DNA of 64,000 nucleotides, taken from Fallopia convolvulus. Its lineage: Eukaryota; Streptophyta; Magnoliopsida; Caryophyllales; Polygonaceae. The stretch spans positions 5,386,984 through 5,450,983 of the forward strand of contig OZ024733.1 in the NCBI GenBank assembly GCA_964016875.1. The letters run 5' to 3'. The notes below the pieces were generated by a model that saw only the letters and a program-made list of their open reading frames with translations, ran no database searches and was not told the origin of the DNA. Shown here piece by piece: positions 11,533-22,387 of the stretch (positions are counted from its first letter, which is position 1; each line of letters opens with the position of its first letter). The position numbers and the translations under genes are program-made.

Positions 11533-11697
11533 AGAAATACAAATACAAGTACCAATACAAGTACCAATAGAACAAATACAAATACAAATACTAGTCCCAC
11601 AAATAATAATAACCATAATAATATCTTACAAATACAAGTACCAATACAAGTACCAATAGACAAATTCGTAAATACAAATACAAATACTAGTCCTACT
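11533..11697. repeat. acaaatacaagtacc simple tandem repeats
   Basis: Repeated aaatacaaatac and aagtaccaatac words fill the gap between the telomere-like array and the transposase stop codon. A longer unit with tactagtcc appears twice, near 11590 and 11690. Confidence 0.75.
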
Positions 11698-14600
11698 CTA
11701 ATAAAAACTAGTAGGCAACCCTTCTGCGTTGTGGTAACTGACGTACCGGGCCATGCGTTCATGAAAGCGAATATCCATCCCATCAACGCTATAATGATGA
11801 TATTGGGTCCAAAGCTTCGCAGAGGTCGGCATGGGGGCTTCACCTACGAGCATAACCTACAATGACAAATTCGTAAATAATATAATAAAAGCTAGTCCAC
11901 TATGAAAGTTATGTAAGTGTATGACACATACCGGGACATAGTGGTTCCCTAGATGAGCTATCGCCACGACACTGTCCCACACAGGAGTACTCGGAGCTTC
12001 ACTAGATATCACCTCGAGGCATGTATGAGGACCACGCTCGGATAGTACGACAAGTGCACACTGGAATCTAGTAGCAAACGCCAATCCGACTGTTGGCGTC
12101 TCCATCTAGTAGTAGTCTGTACTGACTTGATTGATCAAATCATCAATATGCGTAATATAAGGATATAAGCGTGCATACGTCTCGTAATGGGTCCTCAACT
12201 CCAAAGCCAACTCCTCTCGCATCCTCCTCCAACAATCCTGCCCCCACCTAACAAGACAAGCGAGTGCCCTATACCCGCAATTACCGTCTCCTAGGACATC
12301 AAGAGCGTTGACGATGAATCGCCTCATGAATTGGGGTACATGGACACCGAGATCAACTTCAATGTGACCTCCTTCTTCAACCGTCGGACGATATACATCT
12401 TCTCCCTCCTCCTCCTCCTCCTCTTCCTCCTCCTCTGGTACATGGCTAAGTGCGACCCCAGGCATAGAATGAGTGCCTTTACCGCGTTGTTGAAGATGCT
12501 CCAGCCTATTCAAGTTTCTTGGTTGAACCTTTGAGTTCTTCCTTGGCCTACCCTTCTTCTTCATATTGCGAGATGGCTCCACCACATCCCCCTCCTCAGG
12601 ATACTTGAGGTTCAAGTATTTTCGACCAACCTGGTGTTTGACAGTAGAATCAATCTTGCCTTCATAGAAGTCTTGTATCATCCTCGTCCAAATCTCGTCA
12701 GTTGGATTTAGGGCCATGGGGGCCACCTGTTCATCTACTCCCCTTTGGCCTTCCCACACCAATTGTTTCTAGAAATCATGAATCATTGAAAGTTGAATAG
12801 GCCTGCATTCATTGATACAAGCTTGGACTTGGTGAGGGCATGGTAGTCCACGGGCGGTTGTCCACCACACATCGTTGCATATCTGACGAAAAGGCTTGTT
12901 CGGGTCAAATATAGCACAGACATGGGCAAACAACTCTCCGATACAATTGTTGGAAACCTTCCCTGGAAGACGAGAGAAGACAGTTTTGAGTGGCTCGTCC
13001 ATATGTTTGATGGACAACGGTTCGCTGGTACGGTCTCGTTCCATCTCTCCCCCAATAGTGTGCACGTGAATGTTCACCATGGCGTGCATCTTTCTCAAGA
13101 CCGTGCCGAACCCCTCAACAGAAGACTCCAAATAATCCTTCAACACAGAGTGTTGGGACTCAACCCTGATAAATATTTCGTTAATTTAGTACATATAGCT
13201 AATATTTGTGTTTAAGAGTTTTCTCATAAGGAAAATTGATTAGCGTACCTGTTTGTGGTCCTTGTAAACAAATGTAGACAATGATCAGTGTAGGCTCTAA
13301 CAATGTGATCACGCCAAGGAGTAAGCCAGTTCCTCTGGAGGTACGCTAACAACAACGGATTGAGCGACTTTTGTACTCCAATCTCACCAGTCCGCAATAG
13401 ACGAAGTCGTGCCTCATACTCTGCTACGGTCGTTGAGAAAAATAGCTCCCATGCTTTGTTTCCAAACCACTCCGCAGTCCCCTCAGAAAACACGTTCGCC
13501 AAAGTGTACGCCTTGTAATTCCGCTTCATATGCACCCAACACAACAGGTGCTTGACGTTGGGAAACAGGACCGCAACGACGTTAACCTCGGCAATATCCC
13601 GATCTGTGACAATAACTTCTGGCATTTTCCCAACCATTTCGAACATCTCCCGCAACTGATATAACACCCATTCGTAGTGATCTTGGGTCTCTCTTGCCAT
13701 AAATGCAAACCCAATACAAAAAGTGTGCCCGGTGCAAGTAAATCCTACCATCTCACTCAAAGGCATGCTATACCTGAAATGTTAATTAATTTGAATAAGT
13801 TAACGTGCAAAACTTAAAATTCAAGTAAAAACTCTTTTCTTATAATTACTTACATGTTGGTTTTGTATGTCGCATCCATGATCACAACATACGGAAACAA
13901 CTTCAGCAGATTCAACGACTTGGGATGGGCAAAGAAAAAGTCTATTATCTCGTTGCTTCCTTACTCGGCTCGATATCAAGATAATAGTCATTTGACTTTA
14001 AGAAATGGAGTGAGAATTGAGTTACATTCATTGAGCTCATCTCTTTCTTCAATACATCGTGCCGAAAAGTGTACAACTGTCTCATCGAAGTTGTGATGTC
14101 CGACCACTTTTCGCGCAAGTATGTCATAACAAACTTCGGCGCACCATGTGAGAGGGTTAATATCCTTGCATCTTCCTTTTTCTCATCGGTTAAGCGGCCG
14201 ACAAAAGGATATCCCTCCAGACTAGTGGAAAGGTCGTGGTTGTGGCGACCGGATTTCACGCTTAGCCGCCAATGATGGGTCCTCCTGTCCCGTTGGCCAA
14301 CCAATTCGAACGAGCAGCCCATCTTCCTGCTACGTGGTTTTTCCTTTAGATCATCACCAACTTGTAGGGTCCGCATATTAACGCCGGATTTGCCCTTCTT
14401 CTTTGGCTTGTATTCACCGGCCAACACACAAGCTAAAAGGACCTTCGTTTCCCATGAGTTCTTAATTGTCAACACCATGTTCAAATTACGTCCTACTTCT
14501 CTAGCCCATTTTAGCATATGATTTCGTTCCGACCACTCATAATCAGACTCAACATAGGTAGAAAAATCGGGAAACTGACAACAATTATACAAATACTTCA

Positions 14601-15072
14601 TTAATTAATTCGATTATAAACTCACAAATTCAACACAATATGAGAAATTAAAACGAAAATTTTGCACTAACACAACTAATTTAACAATTATAACAACTAT
14701 AAAATATGATTAGTTATAACAACCCTAAAATATGATTGGTTATAATAAAATTAATAATTTAATAAATAATCGATTACATACCGCTTCTTCGTTTTGATGC
14801 AAAACCTCCTCGTTTTGATGTCCACTATAAGGAATTCCTTCTAAACCGCCATATTGATCGTCGCTCACATTCACCGGATTTGAAATAGAATAGCCATGTC
14901 CACCATAAGGAATTCCTTCAAAACAGCCATATTGATCGTCGTTGACATTCACCGGATTTGAACTAGAATAGCCTTGCCCTTCATTGAATGGCCAAAAACC
15001 CGACATTATTTTCGTAGAGGTGACTTTGGGGATGGATTTGAGAGTTTTTTTTACCGCTTCTTCATTGCTCAT
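11698..15072 (-). pseudogene. MULE transposase with SWIM zinc finger and OTU protease parts
   Basis: The first ATG is 15072-15070 (MSNEEAVKKTL); exon 1 ends at a gtatgt donor near 14781. Exon 2 starts at 14574 (FPDFSTYVE), holds a FAR1/MULE N-terminal region with GRHNHDL, and ends with the first catalytic Asp in MDATYKTN near 13853. Exon 3 (13781 to about 13240) reads MPLSEMVGFTCTGHTFCIGF, then VIVTDRDIAEVN and LLCWVHMKRN. Exon 4 opens VESQHSVLK (catalytic Glu region) and reaches RGLPCPHQV, a SWIM motif. An OTU-like domain follows, with DGNCGYRAL (catalytic Cys) and HLGNHYVPV (His). The last exon ends at TAG 11700-11698. Defects are TAG at 12771-12769 and 12108-12106, both followed by in-frame continuation, and a 1-base frameshift near 13950-13965. 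A Glu run lies before the OTU part. It cuts and pastes MULE DNA in the nucleus; this copy is dead. Confidence 0.85.
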
Positions 15073-15125
15073 TGCTCCGACCTCGCTATAAATAGCCGCG
15101 ATGTTTTTTTTTACTAAGGGCAAGG

Positions 15126-15356
15126 GATCGGTAGCTGTTACCGCTACCGATCGAATCTTTTTTTTTGTTTTACATAGGGCGGTAGCGGCCACCGCTGCCG
15201 CTCCTTAAATAGACAAATTTTTTTTATAGGCAGCGGCAGCGGTGGCCGCTGCCATGAAACGACAATTTTTTTTATATAGGCAGCGGCAGCGGCCACCGCT
15301 GCCGCTGCCTTTTATTCATTTTTTTTTAAATTTGGAGCGGTAGGGCACACCGCTGC
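15126..15356. repeat. Hairpin array at the MULE right end
   Basis: Successive GC-rich hairpins: 15126-15135 with 15143-15152 (perfect 10-bp stem, loop tgttacc); one around 15179-15205 with a cca loop; one around 15231-15256 with a tgg loop; and 15278-15292 with 15296-15310 (perfect 15-bp stem, loop cca). They share the GGCAGCGG core and are separated by T-runs. The tgttacc loop echoes the atttacc loop of the left-end cloverleaf. Confidence 0.85.
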
Positions 15357-15404
15357 TAAAAAGCCGGTGCGCCATACAACTCTGACCGGGGCGCAATTAC
15401 TCGG

Positions 15405-18000
15405 CTTTAAATGTTAGTGTAGCTAGAGAAATGTTTATAAAGAAGAGAATGTTAGTTACAATAACTGTAGAGATATGAAAAAAGAATAGAAAATTTGACA
15501 CCTCTTAATGATTGCATACAAACAGATGTGAAACCAACTATTAAGTAAATATATAGAATAGAGATAGAAAACTAGAGTCCTAAGATTCATCATCAAAAGA
15601 TATAAAGCTACCATAGAAGAAATAACAACGAAATAAGATGGAAAAAAGAAAGTATTTGAGATAAAAATTATAGCAGTAATTGTAAAGAGAGAGCTTGTAA
15701 GAGAGTTGAACAGGATGCTCAGAGGGTAAGATTGCCAGAGACAACCAACCCTCATATCCAAATATAAGTTAAACTTGTCCCAGAAAAGAAGATAAGACCA
15801 AGCTTCAACACTCAAAATCATAGGGAGGAGCAAAAGGTGGCAACCACCATCCTGAGAGATTACATGTAGCAATAAACTTTGCAAAACTAGAGAAGAGAAG
15901 AGTTTGAGGCATGATTTTAAAAAGAAGTAATCAATCAAAGAATGGATAAGATGTTCATAGGGAACCAATCCAAGAAAAAGAGAGACAAATTGTCATAAAA
16001 AGAGTTATCCAACTCACAAGCTAGAGAAATAGTCCAGACTCCAAATCCATAAAAGATAAGAGGAAGCCAAAGACAAAGAGCTCCATCCTGAGAGATGCAC
16101 CTATCCTGAGCAGGTTTGTAAAGAACAATATGTGTACTTGACAAAAGGAACCCCATTTTAGGGCATAAAAGAGCAAACAAGAAATCATACTTGAGTAGCT
16201 CAAAGTTATTTAAAAATAGAGTATGAGGTAATAAAATAATGCAGCAAAGGTAGAAATGAAAGATATATGTTTTGGATCAGTCTTATGAACTATAAACTCA
16301 AAATTTGGTCATCATGAAAGTTCAAACTATAATAATGTGATAGTTCATCATTTATGAGAAGATGTTCATCAAAATAATGAAGCATCCAAATTTCCTCATA
16401 GAAAGTTGATAATTCCTCAATCAGAAGGAGAGACCAAGCTACAACTATACCAAGAAGGTACAGGAGCCTTAGGCAAACCCTTACTAAAAGAGGAAAAAAT
16501 TTTCTGCTAAAAGGGTTCAAACATATCTTAAACAGTGAAGGCAACAACTCCTCAACCACTACAAAACTTAATGGAAGCCATGAAAGTGGGAGCACTTGCT
16601 GCCAATTCACTACCAATGAACCATTAGCAAGCACCCATACTATCACAGATAAGGCAAAGTTGAAAATGATTTTAAGTGGCACCCTTTTACAGGAAAGGAA
16701 TGATGAGAAACCAGAGTGATTCATGGATATAGAACAGAACTTTGCAGGCATTTTCATAATAATCATATAATAGGAGATTTCAATTAACACACCAATAAAA
16801 AATTGCACATCACAGCACTTGATCAATATCTCAGGAAGCCAGAAATAAACAATGAGGCTTAGAACGAGGTCACTTGAGAGCTTAATTCCAATCTCCATAA
16901 ACCAATAAGACCAATGAAGAAAGCTGCTATTCCCTCGTTCACAGAAAATATAGAAGAAGGTGAACAGGAAACAGCTATGGAACTGCACCAAACTCACACA
17001 AAAGAGAAGTATAAGAAAACAAGGGTAATCAAATCTAGCAATTAGTACCATGATTAGACGGAATCCATGATTCAAAATCACGATTGGAGCAAATTTCATA
17101 AGATTTGGGATACAAAGGTTCATTATAGTTTCAGCAAAATATTGTTCATTCTCTAAAGGCAACTGAATAGACAGGTTCTCAATCTTGATAGACACAAAAT
17201 CCATACAAGAGAGAAGAAGTCCAAGCCGAAGCCAATAGAGAAAAGTTTGGAACATAAGTAACTGCAAAACAAGAAAATCAAGAGAGGAAGAAGAAGCAAT
17301 TACATAACCTGGAATTATCGAGATCCAAAAGTAGGAAAGGAAAGAGCAAGTCTTTCCCCTCCACAGAAGCCAAGGAACCACACTCCACAATGCCACGAAT
17401 CCCTCAAATAAAGAGAGATCCATCGCACAAAGCAGAAAAAGCCAACAACCAAGAACAGCAAGCACAAAAAGATCATAGATCGAAGCGAGAATCCAACAAA
17501 GAAAGTCTTCAAAGGCAACCCCATGGAAAAGAACAAGCCCAAGCAAAGCCACACTCGAACAAGAACCAAGGAATCGACTACAGAGATAAGGATAGGTAGA
17601 AAACCAACCCCAAGAATAGGACAACCAAAGGTGGCCACATCGAAGGAGATTGAGGCAAGGATCATATCGGCACCGGAACCGACAATGGTGAAGGGAAATC
17701 AAGACCGTCTCAGATCCAAAGCACGGATCAAAAAAGCCAAGAAACCCTTAAGTTTCACAAAAGAGGGGGATAGCATAACGAAAAACAAGACCAATCTGGG
17801 GATGAAAAGCCAGAATAGACACAAGAATCACAAAGAGGGAGGCGGATTTACAGAAGGGAGAGGAGAAGAACAAGCGAGGAATCGAAGAGGGAAGAGGAAG
17901 AACACCCATAAAGGGGCAATTAGGGCCGACTCAAGCAAAGGGGAAAGGAAAAAAGAGAGTGCGTCGGGGCGCGTTCTCTTTTCAATAAAGTACCCCTGCA
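15405..18000 (-). other. T-rich (minus strand) unclassified repeat, no supported gene
   Basis: The minus strand is strongly T-rich and opens with a CT-rich leader-like stretch near 17950-17700. It contains a stop-free frame of 470 codons (17702-16290) and shorter ones to 15456. Their products are Phe/Leu/Cys/Ser-rich as expected from base composition alone, with no recognisable domain. Degenerate repeats of a ggatgg...ttggcttcc module appear near 16600, 16080 and 15830. It probably is the non-coding interior or leader of an unidentified transposable element that truncates the Tat element at about 18000. I cannot place its ends. Confidence 0.4.
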
Positions 18001-18004
18001 TACT

Positions 18005-18312
18005 CTTAGCCTTAGCTAGATAATCTAGCATTCGAGGCCACTTGGCCTCGTATTGCCCCCAACACTTGATTCACTATCAATTGATAGTCTGAGAGGACGA
18101 GCAAGTTGGCAACTCCCCCAGATTTAATGTTGTCTCTAGACCCACACTCAACGCCTCATATTTTGCTTCTTTGTTGGTGGTCTAGAACTTGAAATGGACG
18201 GCCAATTGAAGGACTTCTCCTGTGATGTCAGAACTATTCCCGCTCTAGATCCTTAATTATTGCTAGCCTCATTCACCTCCAAAGGTTTTGGTTCAAGTGA
18301 AGACCACTCTTG
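18005..18312 (-). pseudogene. Archaeal-type RNase H (aRNH) remnant of the Tat element
   Basis: The minus strand reads KPLEVNEASNN, stop, GSRAGIVLTS, then NKEAKYEALSVGLETT, LGELPTCSS and a QYEAKWPRMLDYLAKAK end. This follows the family pattern VDGASN..GAGIVLTSP, TNNEAEYEALLAGL, SDSQLVVNQ, GEYEAK..M..YL. The usual VDG aspartate is replaced (VNE), and stops and a frameshift occur. It is non-functional. Confidence 0.65.
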
Positions 18313-19218
18313 TGGTAAGGACTTTTGCTTAAAGTGAGGATTAATCTCAATCATTATATTTACATCATCACTATATATTGGATGGTCAAGACTTTTTTTT
18401 ATTTTTTAATATTTGGTTCTATGTTTAAAAAAGCTTTAAAAATGCTAAATATGGAAGTTCAATTTTTATATACTACGAGTTTAGTTTTTTCTGTTAGGAG
18501 TTCAATTTTCTATATTGTATGAGTTCAATTTTTATATTTACGAGTTCATTTTTTTATCGATGATAAGTTCAATTTTTATGAGCTTTGAGTTCATTTTTCA
18601 AATAATTGGATTTCACATAGATAAAAAAATATTCAAAAAATACAAGATTTTTTTTCAAATTTTTTATTTTATTTTTTTACCTTTGTAAAATTATTTTCTT
18701 ATTTAAAAAAAACTTTAAAAATGTTAAATATGACAATTTAATTTTTATATTCTAAGAGTTCATTTTTTTTATCTATGACAAGTTCAATTTTTATGTGCTT
18801 TGAGTTCATTTTTCATATAATTTGATTTTTACATAACAAAAAAAATTGATTTTTTTTATTTTTATTATTTTTTTGATTTTTTTTTACTTTTTCAAAATTA
18901 TGTTCTTTTTTTAAAAAAGCTTTAAAAACATTAAATATGATATTTAATTTTTTATGTTAGGAGTTCAATTTTCTATATTGTATGACTTAAATTTTCATAT
19001 TCTACGAGTTCAATTTTTATCTATTATAAGTTCAATTTTTATGTCCTTTGAGTTCATTTTTTTTATAAAATTCGATTTTCACAAAATTAAAAAATAACAA
19101 AAAAATTAAAAAAATTTAAAAGAAAATAATTCCTGAAAAAATCTTGACCACTCAATATATAGTAAAGGAGTAAATCCAATGGTTGAGATTATCCTCATTT
19201 TAAGCCTAGTCCTCACCA
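18313..19218. mobile_element. Long-TIR MITE inserted between the two RNase H modules
   Basis: The ends are imperfect inverted repeats of about 85 bases, starting tggtaaggac on the left and tggtgaggac on the right. Shared internal words include gaggat, aatctcaa, ttactatatatt and ggtcaaga. The interior is very AT-rich with recurrent gagttcaattttt motifs and no ORF. The flanks carry the Tat coding sequence on both sides. No clear target-site duplication was found, so the superfamily is open. Confidence 0.75.
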
Positions 19219-19251
19219 GAACCATGCCCCGCCTCCAGAATCCACTTATGA

Positions 19252-20564
19252 TTATCCTTGGCCGGGGCATGCTTCCCAATTAGGGCCGAACCGTCGTTTT
19301 TGGAGAATTCTGCTAAGAAATCCACCGAAACCTTCCCTTTTTAAAGTAGTGCGGGATACGTACTCGATGTAGTATCGCCCCAACTCTAATGCCCACTTGG
19401 CAACTCTCCCTAAATGGTCCGAGAATACGAGTATAACTCGTAAGGGATAAGCCGTTACCACTTCGATTTGATGTTTTTGGAAATAGTGGTTAAAGTCTCG
19501 GATTGCAGTGATAAAGGCTAACAGATGTTGCTCCATTTGCGTATATCTCATCTCACATCTAAGAGAGTCTTGTTGGTATAATGCACCGGGCGTTGAGTCC
19601 TTGCCTGCTTTTTTTATCAAGACAACACTAACCACAAAAGGTGACATAGCTAAGTAAAGCTTCAAGGATTCACCCTTATTTGGTATCTTCTGCACAGGCG
19701 GAGACTGCAAATAAGCCTTTAAACTATTCAAATCCTGCTCATAGCTGCTATCACAACAAGAAGCCTGATTATGCTCGAGTGTCCTAAAAAACGCTTGACA
19801 TTTATCAAACGACTGACTAATTAATCAATTTAAGACCGCTTCCATTCTAGTTAGTCTTTGAACTTCCTTGATTGTCCTCAGACTTTTGATAGAGTTTAGG
19901 GCTCGGATTTGATCTGGGCTGGCTTCGATTCTTCGGTGAGTAATGAGGCGGCCTATAAACTTTCTTGAGCCTACAACGAAGGTGCTTTTTGTCACATTCA
20001 ATCTCAATTTCGATTGCCAAAGGACGTCAAAAACGTCATACAAGTCCTCCAAGTGAGACGTGGCCCTTTTGCTCTTGAGCACCATGTCATCGATATATAC
20101 CTCCTTTGTTTTTCCTACCAACATGTTGAATATCTCGACAACCATCCTTTAAAACGTTGCCCCAACATTCCTTAACCCAAAAGGCATCACTTTATAATAA
20201 TAAATTCTCTGGGGCATTATGAAAGTAGTCTTTTCTTGATCTTCTTTATGCATCGGAATTTGATGGTATCCTCTATACACATCTAGGAAACTCATGCGTT
20301 CATACCTTGCACTAGCATCCACTAACTGGTTGATTTTTGGTAGAGGAAATATGTCCTTTGGGCAGGCTTTGTTTAGATCAGTAAAGTCCATACAGACTCT
20401 TTAATCACAGTTCTTCTTTTTAACGACGATAGTATTAGCAAGCCGTGTCGGGTACCAGACTTCTTTTACTACATCAACATCCAACAATTTTTTCATCTAG
20501 CAGTTTTGCGTCCGAAGAGACATTCAACTAGTGACAAGCTAGTTCTGGGTCAATCTCGGGTATC
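19252..20564 (-). pseudogene. Tat-type reverse transcriptase and RNase H remnant
   Basis: From 20564 downward: IDPELACH, stop, LNVSSDA; KEVWYPTRLANTIVVKKKN; the RT core MDFTDLNKACPKDIFPLP (20391), FLDVYRGYHQI and VMPFGLRNVGATF. A stop interrupts at 20149. Then come VEIFNMLVGK and YIDDMVLKSK (catalytic YIDD, near 20095), and the classical RNase H from 19731 (KLYLAMSPFVVSVVL, YTQMEQHLLAFI). Several stops and missing stretches separate the pieces. The enzyme would copy element RNA into DNA in virus-like particles; it is inactive here. Confidence 0.8.
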
Positions 20565-21947
20565 TACTAGGGGCCCCAATAATGAGGTATTTTCGTGGTC
20601 GTTTATACCTATCAAAGAATCCTTAGCTTAACCAACTCAGTAGAGCGGCAAGTAAGGGTCGATCCCACAAGGACTCGGGTATCTGTGCTTTTACTTGAAT
20701 GCCAAGTAACCAAAAGAGGGTTTTCTGAATAATTATCTAAACTAATATGCAAAAATAAAAATAAGTATGAATGCAAAGATGATTTAAATATATGAAAGAC
20801 AAGCATGTTCAACTAGTTAAATCCATCATGACATTGATTTGTTGATCATCGATTCTCTTGATTCTCTTCTCACTTGAATAATCAATTGTGGATTATGACC
20901 CTACTAAGGATTAAAACCCGAACTCAAGATTTAGTTGATAGAACTACCAGTCTAACAACCCTAATCATCTAACAACCTAGAAGACCTTCTAGATTCAATT
21001 AAATAACAGCATAACGATTCAAGTTATCAATAGAAACAAACACTTAGAGCAACCAGATATCTAAGTAACTTGTGAATTTATTCCCTTCCTTAACCAACTA
21101 GTCCAACCGGTACTAAATTGATTAAAGTATACTCTTGATCAAATTAACTCCGACCGGTAATTAATCAGATTCAGTTATAACTAGCAATTCAATTAGGTAG
21201 CTAATCTAACAAAACCCTAGTTTAGATTCAATTAAGCACATGGAATAAACTCTATTCAATTTTGTAGACAATCAATCAAACCTCACAACTCATGCAAATT
21301 ATGACTTCAATAACTAGCCAAACACAAAGGAATTTAGCAATGCATAATTAAAATTAAGAAAAACTTACAAAGGTTGAAAGTTTTCCTTTAGAGAGAAAAA
21401 CCCTAGCCTCCAAAAGTTTGATAAAAGTTATGAGAAAAATAAACTAACATAAGGTTTATATATGTCTTCTAAAGACAACCCTCAACAATCTATCTTTAAA
21501 GCATAAACTCGGAAGATATAAGCCCAAAAACCAAGAGCTCAGCCCAAAACGTCAGCCCAAAATGATGTCCGCGTGAAAACACCGACTGTGCGGTTTGTCC
21601 TATTGCGCGGCCGCGCAATATGCCATCCCACGTAATCAGCTCCAGTTGGAATTGCTCGGCTTGATTGATCGGCATGCATCCCGAGCTTTTGTCTGTTGTC
21701 TTGGCTTTCACTTCTACTTCTTCAATCTTCATTGTAACACCTCCTAGCTTCCTTTAGCTTGTCCACCACCGCTATGGTCAATCCAAACCTCGCCCCGCTG
21801 TTGCTCTTAAACTTAAAAACCTGCAAAACCGAGCAAACAAGCGCAATCTACCCGACAACACAAAAACCTAAAAACTAGATAAAAACTAAACTAAAACTAG
21901 CTAAAACATATATAAAACATGCATCTAAACTACTCCTATATGCAAGC
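20565..21947. mobile_element. Unclassified 1.4-kb insertion in the Tat pol gene
   Basis: Tat coding sequence ends at 20564 and resumes at 21948 in the same orientation, with TATC on both sides (20561-20564 and 21948-21951). The insert starts tactaggggcccc and has no TG/CA LTR ends. It contains aagtaagggtcgatcccac, a motif that resembles a Pol III B box, and no credible ORF. It could be a non-autonomous retroposon or the remnant of a larger element. The 4-bp repeat may be chance. Confidence 0.45.
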
Positions 21948-22387
21948 TATCACCCAAGCGAAAACAGTAAGATCGGAAAGTTCTTCCTTTTCAAGATTGG
22001 CTCCTACATAAAACACCTTTTCGGACTCATTTTTTCCAACATGGACTTCTTGAAATTGATCAATGGATGTATCTTGTGGTTTGGTTCCGATCCCGCTTAA
22101 GTCCTTGGGTTCCGCTTGATGCACTTATGAGCCTCGAGAAGGCTTGACCGAACCGTCTGGGTCATTGACAATCAACCCTAGTTGGCCATGTTTGCCTTGC
22201 CCTAATCTTGTTTTATCTATTCGTACCACCTCGCGCCGATCTAGGTCATACTCGTGTTTTGGCACACGATGATACATAGCGTCGTGCACTTGATAGTGCG
22301 CACGGTTAAGTACGTGTTTGCGACTACGCACGATCGTGCAGTCTTGGCTTAGTAAACGTCCAATCTTGTGCAACTGGTCTCGCATGG
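21948..22387 (-). pseudogene. Tat polyprotein linker upstream of RT
   Basis: The minus strand reads YHRVPKHEYDLDRREVVRID, a stop, then KVFYVGANLEKEELSDLTVFAW. The last part matches the conserved segment just before RT in Tat polyproteins (GANL...L.ENADVFAW). The segment upstream is charged and not clearly a protease. It is interrupted at 21948 by the 20565-21947 insert and at 22387 by a solo LTR. Confidence 0.55.

Larger units (their letters stand above)
1..15404. mobile_element. Mutator-like element (MULE) carrying PMD and transposase/OTU genes
   Basis: Two GC-rich, hairpin-studded ends (1-147 and 15126-15356) enclose two convergent multi-exon genes. One is a plant mobile domain gene on + (393-11161). 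The other is a MULE transposase with SWIM and OTU-protease parts on - (15072-11698). MULEs that carry extra genes are known in plants, and PMD genes are known to travel with transposons. A clean terminal inverted repeat and 9-bp target duplication were not found. The left terminus may lie before base 1, so the outer limits are approximate. A younger LTR retrotransposon (2009-9789) is nested in it. Five in-frame stops and at least one frameshift show that the element is no longer able to encode its proteins. Confidence 0.7.

Noticed and set aside
12331..12534. Plus-strand ORF of 67 codons and similar frames at 12922-13215, 13854-14096 and 14069-14275
   Set aside because: They lie antisense to clear transposase exons with conserved motifs on the minus strand.
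393..15072. Domesticated host genes (MAIN/MAIL1-like PMD or FHY3/FAR1)
   Set aside because: Both genes lie between transposon ends, share the same decay pattern and carry stops. The transposase has an OTU part that FAR1 proteins lack.
16290..17702. 470-codon minus-strand ORF as a membrane protein
   Set aside because: Composition follows directly from a T-rich strand, no domain or ordered helix pattern is seen, and the same bias continues outside the frame.
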